DNA of 64,000 nucleotides from Sympetrum striolatum (taxonomy: Eukaryota > Arthropoda > Insecta > Odonata > Libellulidae), in the NCBI GenBank assembly GCA_947579665.1, contig OX388351.1, positions 1,984,001 through 2,048,000 of the forward strand, in the 5' to 3' direction. Shown here piece after piece: positions 16,751-29,545 of the stretch. A model generated the notes under the pieces. That model worked only from the letters and a program-made list of their open reading frames with translations. It was not told where the DNA came from and did no database searches. Position numbers and translations under genes: made by a program. How positions within the stretch are numbered: position 1 is the stretch's first letter; each line of letters begins with the position of its first letter.

Positions 16751-18639
16751 CCCGGAAAACGGTTATCAGTAAGCAATGGCAAGTTCAGGATTACCGACCT
16801 CAATGTACCACTGTCTTTCCACTGCCTGTAGAACTTGTGACAACGCAAGCACGGAATATTAATACGGCATTGGAAGAATTTTAAACCTCTAAATTATTGA
16901 AAGACGTGTTGAATGTATTTTCTTTCAATTTTTTATTGTCCGTTCAACTCTTGCCTTGCTCCTTTTAATTCCGTGTGCCATGCCCGAAATGAATTCCCCG
17001 AAAATAAATTAAAACGTAAAAACAAATTGCTAATTTCTCTATTCAAAACCAAAGCACATAGAGCAAATGTCTTTTACCTTACTCCCTTAATCAATGCTTC
17101 TCTTAATTTCTCCACTCCTAACTCTTTTCCGCATAAAGCTTCTCACCAATAAAATAAATGCTACTAAGTAATTCTTAATGGAGCTAAATTGTCATTGCTG
17201 GAGGTAACGGAACATTAACAATCTGCTACAGAGGAGTTTAAACAAACGACCAATATTGACGTATCTCAACCGCCAACATAATATTTATCTATATCTTCAA
17301 GGAATTTAATTGTTCATTCAAAACACATCAAAATCCCTCATCAACCGAGATCTTTGAAAGGCATTACACATTTCCCAACTTCCCTTAATTTCGGTGGGTT
17401 TCCCTGTAGTTTACCTCATTGTTTCCTTCTCTTAACTCACTGTTTCCCTCGCCGCCCTCCTCCGTATTACTTCCGCTTCTCTTAATCCCAGCATTCCCTA
17501 TTATGTCCCTTCTCCCGAGACATTTAATTACGTCCCGCTAAGCAAAATGTCCTCCTCCAAATGTACTCTCCCAAAACTTTCATTACTTCTCCCAACCGCG
17601 TCATTCCTTCTACGCGTCCTTCCTACGTTCTTTCCGCCTGCCATCTAGCGTTAGAACCGAGTTTTTTATGAAGAGAGACTTAATACTGGGCTAATGGAAA
17701 GGTTTCTTCGTCCCATCTTGGGAGGATATTTTTCAAGATGTCCCCGCCCGAGATTGTCCATCTTTTACGGCCTTAGTGTTTAATTGTTTCTTTATGGGGA
17801 TAATATCGTCAGAAGCGATGTTCTTCGCTTCCACTGCAAAGAAGTTGGTGCGATTTCTTTCTTACTCCGTGTGTAACTCTGGAACGAGTATATTTCATGT
17901 GAGTAGTTGAAATATGATTCGAGAACCTAGTATTTTCCCACAATATGAAACAGTATGAAAACGCCCAAAGCTCTTGTATCGCACTGACAGACAAACCGGG
18001 TTACTTGTCTCTGATCTTTATACTTATTAATCGTCAAATTATTACATCCACTTTAAACTTTTAACTAGATTCAGTTAAATTGAATTCTATGGCAGCGTAT
18101 GGAAATAAGAAGAAGCAATAATCAAACTATAATTTTAATGTAAACTAATATGCAATGTAATGTTTTTCTTAACTATCCATTATTTTAAATTTAAATATCA
18201 TACACATCTGATAAATGAGGTTACTATTATATCATTAGCAATCCTTTTTGTGTTAATTTAAGTAAAATTGATACTACTGAGAATCGTACATAGGAGCAGA
18301 GTGAATTATGGTTTCAGTTCAGGTTTAGTAATTCCTTAAGCATTTACATTAATACTCTTAAATCCAACTTTTTGCTCGAGGCAGGGGATATTTCTACGTG
18401 GGCTCGGTTTTCACTCCGGCAAAAAGCAATTCGATAAATTTCTGGTTTTGACTTCCAATTCTCTTTTGAATTGAAGTCCTTGTTAGAATTTTGACAAGTA
18501 TTACATGAGGCATTTGTTTCTGCTGACCTGGTGTTGGCGCTATGTGGTGAAGTCCTCCTAAGCTCTACGGAACTTATCAGTAGGTGCTTCACTAGGCAAC
18601 AGCAACAACGAACACAAACTACCATTGCCTCATTATGAA
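16751..18639. other. Unannotated stretch, pyrimidine-rich in the middle
   Basis: Positions 17350-17650 are rich in C and T. Short open frames of 60-93 codons exist but resemble no known protein. The sequence 18344-18640 just downstream (minus strand) of the SINE may be its unique body or flank. Confidence 0.4.
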
Positions 18640-18730
18640 AATCCTATCAGCCAGGATTCGAACCCGGGACCTTGGTGTCGGAGCGATAGCGTAGCTACGA
18701 CGCTAACCACTCGACCACTAAAGCCGTCAT
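18640..18730 (-). mobile_element. tRNA-derived (Ser-like) SINE head
   Basis: On the minus strand an A box 'tagtggtcgagtggttagcg' (from plus 18720) and a perfect box B 'ggttcgaatcc' (plus 18654-18664) bracket a spacer. The D-arm motif resembles tRNA-Ser. The sequence after box B ('tggctgataggattttca') matches the SINE at 7860-8035. The 5' and 3' acceptor strands are not complementary, so this is not a functional tRNA gene. Confidence 0.7.
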
Positions 18731-20072
18731 CTGTTTAGATAAGTTGAACCTTCTCCACCGTATGTGAAGCAACCGGGAATTTCACTAGAAAACTATTTTC
18801 TGACTAGACTTTCACCGTATTGGTTCAGAATATGCATAGTGCTTACTCAGAGGTTTAATAAATGTCCAAAAGGTCCGGATAGCTGACCTTCTAAGAATTA
18901 CCCAATAAGTATTTCAATAGCAATGATATCATCTTTATGGTTATAAGAAAAAAAGTCTTTATTTTCCGGGCCTTTACGTAATTTCCGGAAACATTAGTAA
19001 CGCGGTACAGAGCTTTGAAAAATATGTCATTTAGAGAATTACCAAATCTATAGTTTATCAATAGCCGAGTTCCAAATTTCTTTCCTTGCACCATTATGTT
19101 TAGTATATTTAATATAAATATTATGAAGAAATTCAGAAAAAAATGAAAGAATTATTTACACAACTGAATTGAATTTCCGTTAATTTTCCGGTATCTCAAT
19201 CAAGTGTACTATCGAAGTATACAGAATCTAGAGTCGTAACTATGTTTGAATGAGGAAAGAAGTCTTCGAATTGAATTAAAATCAGTGAGTAATATAAGAT
19301 TACATTACCGCTTACTTCTACTTTACTTCTAACACTTTCCCCGTGTCAATGTAGATATATATCTTTTACATTAGTGTAGAGGTTTGAACTTTACTTACGG
19401 AAAAAACTTTAACACTTAAATAGTAGCATACTATACCTTGCGATGTAAGGTGATATCCGTGAGCAAATATTGTTTTTAAGTAAATCAGAACGGTAAAACC
19501 GTCAAAATTATCAAAGTTCCGCATTTAGTGGAGAATATATGTGTGAGCCTTTTAATTTGTCTTACAGCCGCCGTTAAGTTTCCTATTTACATGTTTGGTG
19601 AAGAGGAAGATCAAGAACTGTATAACTCTGAGTTGGCAAAAGTCTGGGTAATAGTAGGCGTTACAGTAATAATACTAATTATATTGGTCCAATGACATAC
19701 AAAGTATGAATAGGGTAAGTCACATTTTTCATCACATAGTTAATACATAGTTAATACAGGTACAAATTAGTTAAATTACAAAATCTAAATAACAATATTA
19801 ATAACGATTGTCATAGCTGAATGTCATATAAACATTTTAAAAAGAACAAGACGGTACACTAACCCAACAATGCATTACCAAAAGCATTACCACATTTGAA
19901 TCCTTACAGAAAGCAGGATTCCTTGGAACATGGGCATCAGCCAAATACTTCTTTATATAATGCCTAATCGATTATCTGATATCTACGCCGTATTTTGAGA
20001 AATTAGGAAGCAATTAGCTTTTTTCGCCATAAATATGTGTGCATTGCGCACATCGAATGTCATAGCTGAATT
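18731..20072. other. AT-rich stretch, nothing recognised
   Basis: There are no open frames of note, no inverted repeats and no tRNA boxes. Confidence 0.4.
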
Positions 20073-20073
20073 C

Positions 20074-20122
<49 letters not shown>
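20073..20122. repeat. (TA)n microsatellite
   Basis: About 24 uninterrupted TA units, followed within 50 bp by shorter tracts in 'acatatatatatgt' and 'acatatatatata'. Such alternating tracts can extrude cruciforms and are highly length-variable. Confidence 0.95.
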
Positions 20123-20126
<4 letters not shown>

Positions 20127-20164
20127 AATTCTACATATATATATGTATGAATAGTATACATATA

Positions 20165-23041
20165 TATATACTAGTACTGATGGTATACTGTACTGAAATA
20201 AACTAAATTCATAGTTGATAGTTTGGGGATAGTCTTGTATGACAAATAAATGCTAAAACAATTAAACTGTGAGCCTCGCCTTACCTGAATGTCATCTTAT
20301 CTGAGAAAATACACGTTGTGTTCTAAACTAAGCGAACTATTTCTTTCACTGTCAAGCAAAGCGCCGCAACGTTATCTAATCCATAGTAATGGAGATTTTC
20401 CTTTGGTCCAAAGTAAAATGTACGTAACTATGGTAGTAAGTATATGAGACGAAGTTTTCTTTGATAAATAACGCCTCTCGGCTAATAATATCCTTGATTA
20501 AATCCTAGTTTCTCAAAGATTGTCGGACACAAAAAGATTTGTTCACGAGCGAGGACCGAGAAATTTATTCTCGACTCAAGAATCTAAAAGTTTCGGCACC
20601 CGTATTCTTCTTAAGTCCTAAGAATTCCAAATATTGCAGAGCGGTTTACTTGGAAATATCATTCTTTGCTGAGATATCAGTCGTCTCTTTGTTCTTCGTT
20701 CCAATAAATTCCGGCGAAGAAAAGATCAAAGACTAATACAACTTCCGCGGAAGATAAATTGACGTGAGGAAGGATCATTTCCTGGAATCCAACAAATGCT
20801 TATAGTCTCTAAGCTCACAAATAACAGTCGTCGAGAGGAGAGCATTTGGATGAAATATTACCGATATTTGCAGTAATTTCAGCCATTATTCGTCTTATGT
20901 ACTGTGATATTCATTTCTCTTGGAAAAACCTCGCGTTATTTCGAATTACATCATATATAACGATAGAACGTGATTGTGTCAAGACTTTCCTAATGGTTCA
21001 GTTACAGTATTTAATGAAGACATAAGAATAGATTGAGGATAGAGACGATAAATTAACATACTGAGAAGAAAATATTGATAATGGGAAAACTTTTAATTGA
21101 TATTATATATTTCCTACTATATATTTACTAGTAAACACTCTAGTTATAAAGTGTGCACCCATGAAGTCAGTTGTTACTTCAAATCCTCAACCATAAACCA
21201 CTAAAGGCTTTGGAAGAAATAAGGGAAACTACGTAGGAGAGGAAAAAGGTAATTTGCGTTTGCTTGCTTCACTGGGCAATGAGAGGAAGAGATCCAGCAC
21301 TACGGTCATACGAGTAGCACTTTCCAAATGATAAGGGAATATCAAAATGAATATCAGTATTCAGTATCGACTGATTTACTATTCAGTTTAACTTTTATAT
21401 CAACACAGCAATAAGTATGCCAAAATTAAGTAATTGACACATATTCCTCTATGGTGTACCGAGGAAATAATTAATTTATATCATTAATTTCACTGCGTGT
21501 TTGCAGAAATAGGTAAAACTTCCATAGTATTATAACGAGGTTATCTTAAATCATAAAGAAAAACTGATCAAAAATATCCAGTTATAAATATAGTTCATCA
21601 GCGTTAGTAACTTCAAAAGAATTTAACTTACCTACTCCACAATTCGAGAAGACATAGTCTAGACACGATTTTTTTTTCTCTTAAATTAACATTGATTCTG
21701 GTGTAACGTAAGCTCAACCAACTTTAAAACTTCAAAAGCAACACAATTTTGTATTGTGACTCTTCTATTCTATTTAAAGCATAGACAGCAGCTACTGTAT
21801 GCAGCAAATAATCGCAGTAAAAACCACACGTCTCTGTCTAGCGCACTCTCGGATCCGAACCACAAGGAGCTGCATCTCTGAACCGGAAATGCGGGCACTA
21901 AAACGGAAGCGTCCCTTTTATACTCCCACCGAAGATTAAAGGAAGAAATTTCATTTTTTCCGTCGAAGAGAAAACTGTTGCGAGTTTTCTTCCGTCCGTC
22001 TCCCAGAGCAAAAGAAAGATTGAAGAAAAAATCTAATTCAGAAGGCTTAGAGAGCGAAATAACTTCTACTTCAGCCGTTCATTTTTTCCTCGCAGAGCGT
22101 GTGTATACAAATCCTAAACGAGTAAATCTGTTTTTTTCTTAACAGTCGGACCATGTTTTTTGTACTTTTTTACCACCGCAGAAAGCGCTGCTATTTTTTT
22201 CAGTAAGATCCCGAGGAAATCCTCTCAAAATTGAAGAAGGAATTACTTTTTTGTTTCTATAAAAATGCATGCGCTGTTCTACAAGGTTTTGTGTCAGATA
22301 GTCTTGGAATACCAGGGTTTTGTCATTCGAAGGTTTCTTAAACTTTGCCTGCGCACAAATTCATACGATTCCCTGTCGGGGTAAGCAAATTCTTCAATTA
22401 TTTCTTATGCATCTACCATGATTAAAAATTCAATATATTTGAGTTTCTTTTAGTTATAATTAATTGGCTAATCAGAAAATGCTCTGGTTGAAAGGAACAG
22501 AAAAATAGGTGAATGGATGACAGCTATATAAAATGACTAAGTTCAGACATCGATGTGTACATCATATAGCATGAGGGATAGAATTTAGCCTCACAATGGA
22601 AGATTATTCCATTTTCTCTATCATTTTACATTTTAAATTATTCGTAAAACGAGGCGAACACAACGCACAACTATCACAAATACGTCTACTCATTCTTAAA
22701 GAGTCCAGTAACTAATACATATGCAATGAACTGCGATAGTAGCGTTGCCACTGCGAATAATAGAAACAGAACTTAGTTTTGTACGTGACTAGCAATATAG
22801 GAAGAATGATAACACACTATAGTGCTAACCACTACTTAGAAAAAAGTGCGGTTCCATAGTTATTGACTCAGTGAGATTAACAGTACCTATTTGTTTATCT
22901 ATGAGAATACATCGATAGTGCTCTTCCAAAATGTTATCCACCTGCAAGTATTTGATTTAACACCACAACATTGTATACTACTCCCTAAAGTGTTCCACCA
23001 TCATACATTACTAAGAATTTTATTTAGTTGTAAAACTTACA
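20165..23041. other. Unannotated stretch
   Basis: The segment around 21780-22200 is richer in GC and purines than its surroundings but has no long frame. The other parts are AT-rich. Nothing was recognised. Confidence 0.4.
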
Positions 23042-23747
23042 TACCGTATATACTCGTGAATAAGGCGAGTTTTTCTTCTCATTTTTAAGCCAAAAAAGCC
23101 CCCCTCCGATTATACTTGAGTGAGGGTTTCATTCACATAGGCCTTTGTATTTAGTAAGCGATTTCACTTTCCCTCATTCTCACTTATCTCGTCCTGGTTT
23201 GAGGCAAAATTCCCGTACTTTTTACGTTCCGTCTCATAGATATACCTCCTTCCATAAATCATTTACAGTATCTGCCATAAATTTCTGGAATTCCCTATCA
23301 ATAGTAATCCGTAATGCAACAAAAGGTTTAAAACTCTATTATTTGATCATTTGTTTAATCGTAAGTGCTGAATATTTTGTTATTTATTTTTTTTGACTAC
23401 TATGATTTTGTACTTCTTTTTTTAATTTATTTGTCTAATCTAAAATGTCGAATGTAGCATTTCACAGATTTATGACTGCTACGATTTTTTGTTTTGTTAT
23501 TTACTGTTGCCCTTGCCATAATAAAATACATTTATTTATTTATTCATTTATTTATTTTTTCGCCTGTTTTCTGGCGAAAAATATCTGCCGTACATTAAAA
23601 TCTGCTTATTAATACCTCAGGAGTTATCGGATCGAAAAGAATCGTGTTTGATCGGACGTCTTAATCGCTCGCGTCAAAAATTTTTGTGATAAAATTAACG
23701 GCCTCGGCTTATATTCGGGTCGGCTTATACTTTAGTATATACGTGAT
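23042..23747. mobile_element. TIR DNA transposon, non-autonomous, about 706 bp
   Basis: The left end 'accgtatatactcgtgaata' and the reverse complement of the right end ('cacgtatatactaaagtata') match, and both then show 'aag(g/c)cga'-type sequence ('ggcttatattcgggtcggct' on the right). This inverted pair marks a cut-and-paste transposon whose superfamily I cannot fix. It contains no transposase and is interrupted by the LINE end at 23160-23560. Confidence 0.55.
23160..23560 (+). mobile_element. CR1/Jockey-like LINE 3' end (second family)
   Basis: This is a 5'-truncated LINE inside the TIR transposon. The peptide RQNSRTFYVPSHRYTSFHKS, then FTVSAINFWNSLSIVIRNA (about 23190-23320), is the conserved C-terminal block of CR1/Jockey-type ORF2 proteins. 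The 3' end is an (ATTT)n tail at about 23529-23560 instead of poly(A). This 3' end differs from the family at 59 kb. Confidence 0.7.
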
Positions 23748-25689
23748 TTAAACGAGAGAAAAAAGAAAAGTAGGGAAAACAAAATCGTATTTATCGTATC
23801 GTACAACAAAACTTTATTTTAGATCTATGCAATATACTTGCGAGAGATATATCAAAATGTTATGTATTTGAATGTAAATGATACAGCAACTCATGTAATG
23901 ATAGAGTTCCGCAACTACTTCATGCGATAACAAGGACAGAGAAACATCGAGTTTGAAATCGCAGCATAGAAACTTTATCGGTTAAAAGTGTCAGTTCAGT
24001 GAGTTTGTGCGAGAGAGCCAAGATTTTGAACCCATTCGTTACGAATCGAACGCAGCGTATGTGTTGTTCCCCGTGGATAAGCTCATTTGGAAAATAAGAT
24101 ATCCAGTCAATAGTGCGAAATAAGCTTGTTCGAGGTTGGCGATTGTGTAGCAAAATCACGACCCGAATGGCGGTAAACATCGAGGAAATCGGCGGATGCA
24201 ACAAATTGGATTCTCGCCCGGAAATTGTAAGATCCGAGTTATGAGTTGCATTGAAAACAGACAAAAGAGCGCCGAATGTTTGTTGGGAGGATAATCACTG
24301 GCGATGCAAAGCGAGATATAATTGGCTGAAGTTGGCAAATTTACACAACCTTATATCCGATTCAGATTATTATCTTTGCTGTGAATCGCCGAAATTTGTC
24401 GCGAAAAGGAATATCTCTAACGTCTACGGAGATACGCAAGAATTCATAAATAAGCTTAATTATTACAGTTTCGAACGTCAATTTTCGTAGAACGTGAATT
24501 AGATTGAGGCTACGTCTCATTGAGATTATCATTAAGAAGTTGTAATGCCGAAGTAGAATAAAAATACTGACTTCCCAATTTGCAAAGAATTGATTAAACA
24601 ATTTCTATTCATATAACTTTAAATGATTTATAATTAAACAAGTTATAATAGTGCCCACACTGTTATCGACCACCGGTATAATTCCAAAAGAACTCTTTCA
24701 TAGTCTGGAAACTTTAAGTTTAAAAAGAAAATTTATATAAAAATTTATTAGGCTGTTATAATTTCAACATGCCATGTTGTAAGGAAATTTATGAATTTTG
24801 GGTTGTAAATAATTATTATAAGAAATAATATCAGAAATTTTGTTCTCTGGGAGTACCTGGTATTTATACCCGTACCCTTGTGTAATGCAGTAGTGCTGAG
24901 AAAGGATGGAATAAAAAAAGGATAATAAAAATACTAGCAAAACTAAAGGAGTCTAGGAATGCGATCCTCCCGACGGTTTGACCTTTCGGTGTTCTCGTCA
25001 AGTTGTTTTAGGAATATTATGCAATAGGTTATCTCGTGTTGATCGATATTAGTGTTTACAAGGTTCCGCGCTTTGGGTAAAAATTCGCTATGAAATAACA
25101 GTCCACCATAATTTTATAAAATGCTGGCATATATTATTCAGTAGATAGACTTTCTCATATAGCTTCGGCGTTACCTTTCAAAGGTAATTAATTCAATTTG
25201 ATCCACTTTAGCCACTATATAATTTTTATAATCAAGAATCGATTTAGAAAAACGTACCATTCAAACTTAGTTTGAGGTAGTTATAAGTTTCTAAATTCCA
25301 TGCACAAAAATACAGCTTTCATATTTCCAAATTTTCGATGCAATGTGCAACAATTCAATTTTCGGTTCTATTCTACCGTGCTTCGTAACGTCATTGAATG
25401 CTACATTTGGTGATGGCAAAGTTCGGAAACCAGTTGATTCTTTTCATTTTTACTGCGGATTGTATCGTGAGTTAAGTTTAGCGTACTTCATATTCTCAAT
25501 ATCTAACGTGTACTTTTATATTTTCTTTCGCCAGTCGACAAAAATATTTAGTCACTCGGTTTATGATTTCAGACTGCCTAATTTAATGTTTTTCTGGATT
25601 TGCATCATTAAGGAATCATATTAGAGAATATTTATGTAATTATCTTTCGATGTCCACGTATTATTAAAGGATATGTAAAGCTTACTTAC
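23748..25689. other. Unannotated stretch
   Basis: Overlapping sense and antisense frames of up to 114 codons lie at 23920-24600. They carry no recognisable domain, and their overlap argues against coding. The remainder is AT-rich. Confidence 0.4.
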
Positions 25690-25772
25690 CACGTAAGTTT
25701 CTCCTTGTCCATCCATGCGGAGCAGCATCTACAATATTTCTTACTCCTCCAATGCCGCCATCCCGTCACTTC
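25690..25772 (-). other. Exon-like segment with consensus splice sites (speculative)
   Basis: On the minus strand a pyrimidine-rich 'gcttttttgtag' precedes 83 bp that end in 'acttacgtg' and a near-ideal donor 'gtaagtaag'. One phase is open throughout (EVTGWRHWRSKKYCRCC...). Another reads GGIGGVRNIVDAAPHGWTRR after an early stop. The segment is GC-richer than its surroundings. I do not recognise the product. It could be an exon of a gene with large introns, or part of an interspersed repeat. Confidence 0.2.
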
Positions 25773-28700
25773 CTACAAAAAAGCACGCATGTGAATATTT
25801 GTTTCTAAGTACCGTACGTTACGTCCAGCAAAAATGAAGCACTAAATATTACACTAATAATTACAGAGGAAATTTATCAATTTACTCTCCTAATATATCC
25901 TTGCTGAATAAGAATAAAGACATATTTAGGTGCGGTATGATGTTAAATGTTATAATCAAAAAACGTGGAGGCGAATAGATCGTGCCAGTAAAAAACTAGC
26001 CTTATGTTTACAAGTACATTTATCACACAAAAAGTAGCTAGGATAGAAAAGAACAAAACATCATATGGAGAGTATGATCTTGGATATGTTGGATATATGA
26101 TGGTTAGACAAAGTAAATTTCATCAGGCTTTCATCCACTACTACTTATTGGCATTTAATGTCCATTTGTACATAATTTTGCAACTTTGTTTCAGTAAGTC
26201 AGCCGATCAAAACAAATATGCAGGAGCCATCACAGACATGCTCATATGAAGGCACAACCTGAGGCAATCCGATTTATTCAGTGAAGTCCTAAAATAACTG
26301 GATGTACCAAAAAGAATTTTGAAACACCGAGACGAAGTCTCATTTTTCACTAAAGCATAAAACAGCAAATTCAAAAGTGGAGATCCAACTACAAACAGTT
26401 CACCAATTTCGTCGGTTGCAAAGCGATCTGAACTCTTTCCTGAAAAAGTGAGGGTTCCATTCTAGGACATTGCATGCCCACATCAGAGCAGCAAATTGCA
26501 ATTCAGCTATCTTTAGAAACATTAAAAACTCAACAGGGTCCAAACGACGTGTTTCCTTCCGATAGTGCGTAAAGTAGCAACAGCAAGCTCGGCCCCAAAC
26601 GCATCGTGTGGTGGTTAGAAGGAATCCTGACCTCAACTTTTAGTTCCTTTAACTACCCAATTACATATTCACAGACCGAGCAGCATTAGTATCCATTAAA
26701 GAGCCTCTTGGGAGAACTTTTCCATAGAATACAAGGTGGATAAGATGGTGCGTACGACAAAACTCTCGCGGAATCGAAGCACACGAACAGTGGTGGTGCA
26801 CGTGCATTGAAAGTGATGGAGGCTATAATGAAAAGTTGTGACTTCGAGATAAGCACATATCCTAAACGTACGAGAAAGAATGGGGAGGATGGTAAGAAAC
26901 AACAACCCGGAAAGAGGTGTAGGTCCCCCAAAGAAAAGAGGAAGCAGAAATTGGCGAAGGTTTTATACTGAGTAAGGCATAGGAAGTAGACTAATAAACT
27001 TCACGTCTTCGAAAAATACTCTCTGCGTTATTTAATTCTTCTTTTATAAATTTCACCATTCAGATGCCGGTCATTACTGGCGATGCACTACTCAAATGGT
27101 TCCCGGAATATTTGATCACTCTGTATGCTATCTTTGGTGGAGAGGCAGCAACTTATTAAAGAACTTGACGATGACTATAACTGTCTCAATTGAGATATCT
27201 CCATAATAAACTATCGTAAATAAATTAGATATTCAATACTTTTCGACATTATGAAGCTTTTTATTGTATTTTTTTACTTTTTATCAGTAGATCATTGAAA
27301 TTTAACAGACAATTATGAATTAAATTTATTATATAACGAGTCATAAAATAAGAAGAAGAAATATATAGCACACGATTTGCGAAAGAGGTATGGTAAAATC
27401 CTTATGGAGAACCTTTTATTAGCTAGAGCTTCAATTTCTACTACTCGTGTATCCATTTACAAAGCGGAGTCATTTTCTTTTGCTGGATAGTAAATTTGGA
27501 AATTAAAATCTCCCTCGTTATCGCAAATGTGATTGTAGGTAATTACCCAAGTCTGTACGATCCTAAATTTGGTTTTCTAAATTTATCTTTGCTTTAATAA
27601 TTCACACCACTCTCTTGTACGCTGAAGCGAGCTACACCTGCGGCCTCGTTAATGCTACCTTATGGTTCTTAACCATGAGATACCTAATCCTCTTATACTT
27701 CAAAAGAATTTTTTTCAACCGTATTAACGCATATGAAATCATGACATTAATGGAACTTCAGGTGTAAGCTAGGCTATGCAATTATGGCATGCTTTACTTA
27801 TTGCTTTGAGTAATCTTATTTAACCAGATATAGGTATCACACTTCGTGCCTCCAATACATAATATGCCTAATAACATACGTCATTATAGATTAATTCACC
27901 AGCCTAATCGTTTGTACAATATACATAGCATATCCTGCTGACGTTAAAAACACACCGTATACTTTTGAAGCGTTTTAGTATATCAGATCGCCTGTTAGTA
28001 TCCAATAGTCTCTCTTAATTATTATTCCTTTTCCGAGAAAGTATTTTAAGTATTTTAATTTATAAATCAAGTTTAGGATGAATATAAGTCTTCTAATAAT
28101 TTTCCTCCTGTGAAATAAAGAATATAGAAAGCTAGGACATCTTATTTGAGCAATTATCATACAAATATATGGCCTACATGCGAACCTTTATTTTTATACA
28201 TGGTTATTGACATGGGATACCGTGATAACCAGAAAGTCGCATCACGTGGTCATATTACGAATTTATTACAAGTTGAAATCTAGATGATCAGGCGTTACTT
28301 TGTGGAAAGCCATTTAGAATGAAGAAAAACAATGTAAATTTTCCACACGTTTTTTTCTGACGACTGGTTTACAAGCTATTTAGCGGCAGTTTCTCCTTGA
28401 TATACATTGATCGAAATAAAACGCGATGGGTTAACTAATTTGCTGAAGTAAAGCCAACGCAACCCCTTGTCACCTTAATTTGTTATAATAATGTTTTAAT
28501 TAACAATCCACATTATTTATTGAATTGTTTTCATGCAGAGGAGATCTATTATACGGGATGGACTTTAGGGTTACTATGCGGTATTGATAAGGCTTGTCCT
28601 GCCAAAAAAAGGTATCGGAATCTTAAAACTGCATTTACTGAGGAACTCTAAATCACTGTAATCGTATACAAATGCACAGCTTGTACACCATAGCAACTTT

Positions 28701-28815
28701 TTGTTATTTTCCACCATAATGATTTCCATAAACATTGATTATAATCAAGCGATTGATTGCATCGCTAATGCTAGTTGTATCTTGAATGTGCTTCTACAGC
28801 TAAGGAAATTTAGCA
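25773..28815. other. AT-rich stretch, nothing recognised
   Basis: The frames of 60-80 codons at 26004-26249, 26400-26636 and 26686-26931 are unremarkable in composition and have no known domain. Confidence 0.4.
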
Positions 28816-28895
28816 AATTTGAATCCCTACAGGGAATCAAACCCAGGACCACTTTCACCGAAAACGAACACACTACCAACTTTTTTATCCGCGAG
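28816..28895 (-). mobile_element. tRNA-like SINE remnant (weak)
   Basis: On the minus strand 'agttggtagtgtg' (A-box-like) precedes a box-B-like 'gggtttgattccctg' at about 40 bases. The element body is not recognisable. Confidence 0.3.
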
Positions 28896-28959
28896 TACTA
28901 ATATACTATGTACAAATCACGTAAACATTTTTACTTTCTCCCTATACGTTATATAGAGA

Positions 28960-29100
28960 ATGTATTGTATTCGCAAAAACATTCGACCTCCAGATTTTTA
29001 TGGAAATAGATGTTTTGGGACCCGTAGAGCACGTTTTCGCACCCGAATTTTCCCGAACATGTCTGTCTGTGTGTCTGTGTGTGTGTCTGTCTGTGGTAAA
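28960..29100 (+). repeat. Repeat head with GTCT/GTGT microsatellite
   Basis: A non-random block ('gttttgggacccgtagagc', 'ttcgcacccgaattttcccg') leads into a GTCT/GTGT tract at 29061-29096 and then into the tandem repeat downstream. The architecture looks like an interspersed repeat; the family is unknown to me. Confidence 0.4.
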
Positions 29101-29209
29101 AAAAGTTTGTGTGCGCTCTATCTTAAAAGTTAATCATCCGATTATTTCCAAACTTCATATTTAGTATTTTCCTAACAATGCCAAAAGTTGATTAGTTTTT
29201 GGTGAATAT

Positions 29210-29545
29210 CGCTAAACCGGAAGTTCCGGTTAAACCGGAACAAAAGTTGGTTTCTTTAATATCTCCGTCAGAATGAAATGTAGGTATATACAATTACGAA
29301 CAAAAGTTATAGATAATGTACTTTACTACAACTTTTTTATGAAACATTTTTTCGTAACACTGATTGTTTAGGAGTTATTCTTCAATAATGGTTAACCGGA
29401 AGTTGTATTTTATCTAAAAATGGAATTTTTTCATACATATCTCTGTAGGTGTATACAATTACATACAAAAGTAATCGATAATGTACATTACTACAACTTT
29501 TGTTTGAAACATTGTCCTGTAACACTCATTGTTTTGGAATTATTT
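29210..29545 (+). repeat. Two imperfect tandem units of about 167 bp
   Basis: The series 'gtatatacaattac.aacaaaagt', 'gataatgtac.ttactacaac', 'gaaaca(t)tt.t.cgtaacact.attgttt' occurs at about 29284-29375 and again at about 29450-29540. Preceding each unit is a 'ccggaagtt' motif (29217, 29229-29236 and 29396). The units differ by about 15% by eye. Confidence 0.65.

Noticed and set aside
18640..18730. Functional tRNA-Ser gene on the minus strand
   Set aside because: The A and B boxes are good, but the acceptor strands do not pair and no credible anticodon arm forms. A related copy at 7860-8035 shows it is a SINE.
20073..20165. TA tract as a terminator or origin
   Set aside because: It is an ordinary microsatellite with no associated gene or conserved element.
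23920..24601. Cluster of 60-114-codon frames on both strands
   Set aside because: They are mutually overlapping in several phases, with no conserved motif. Probably chance.
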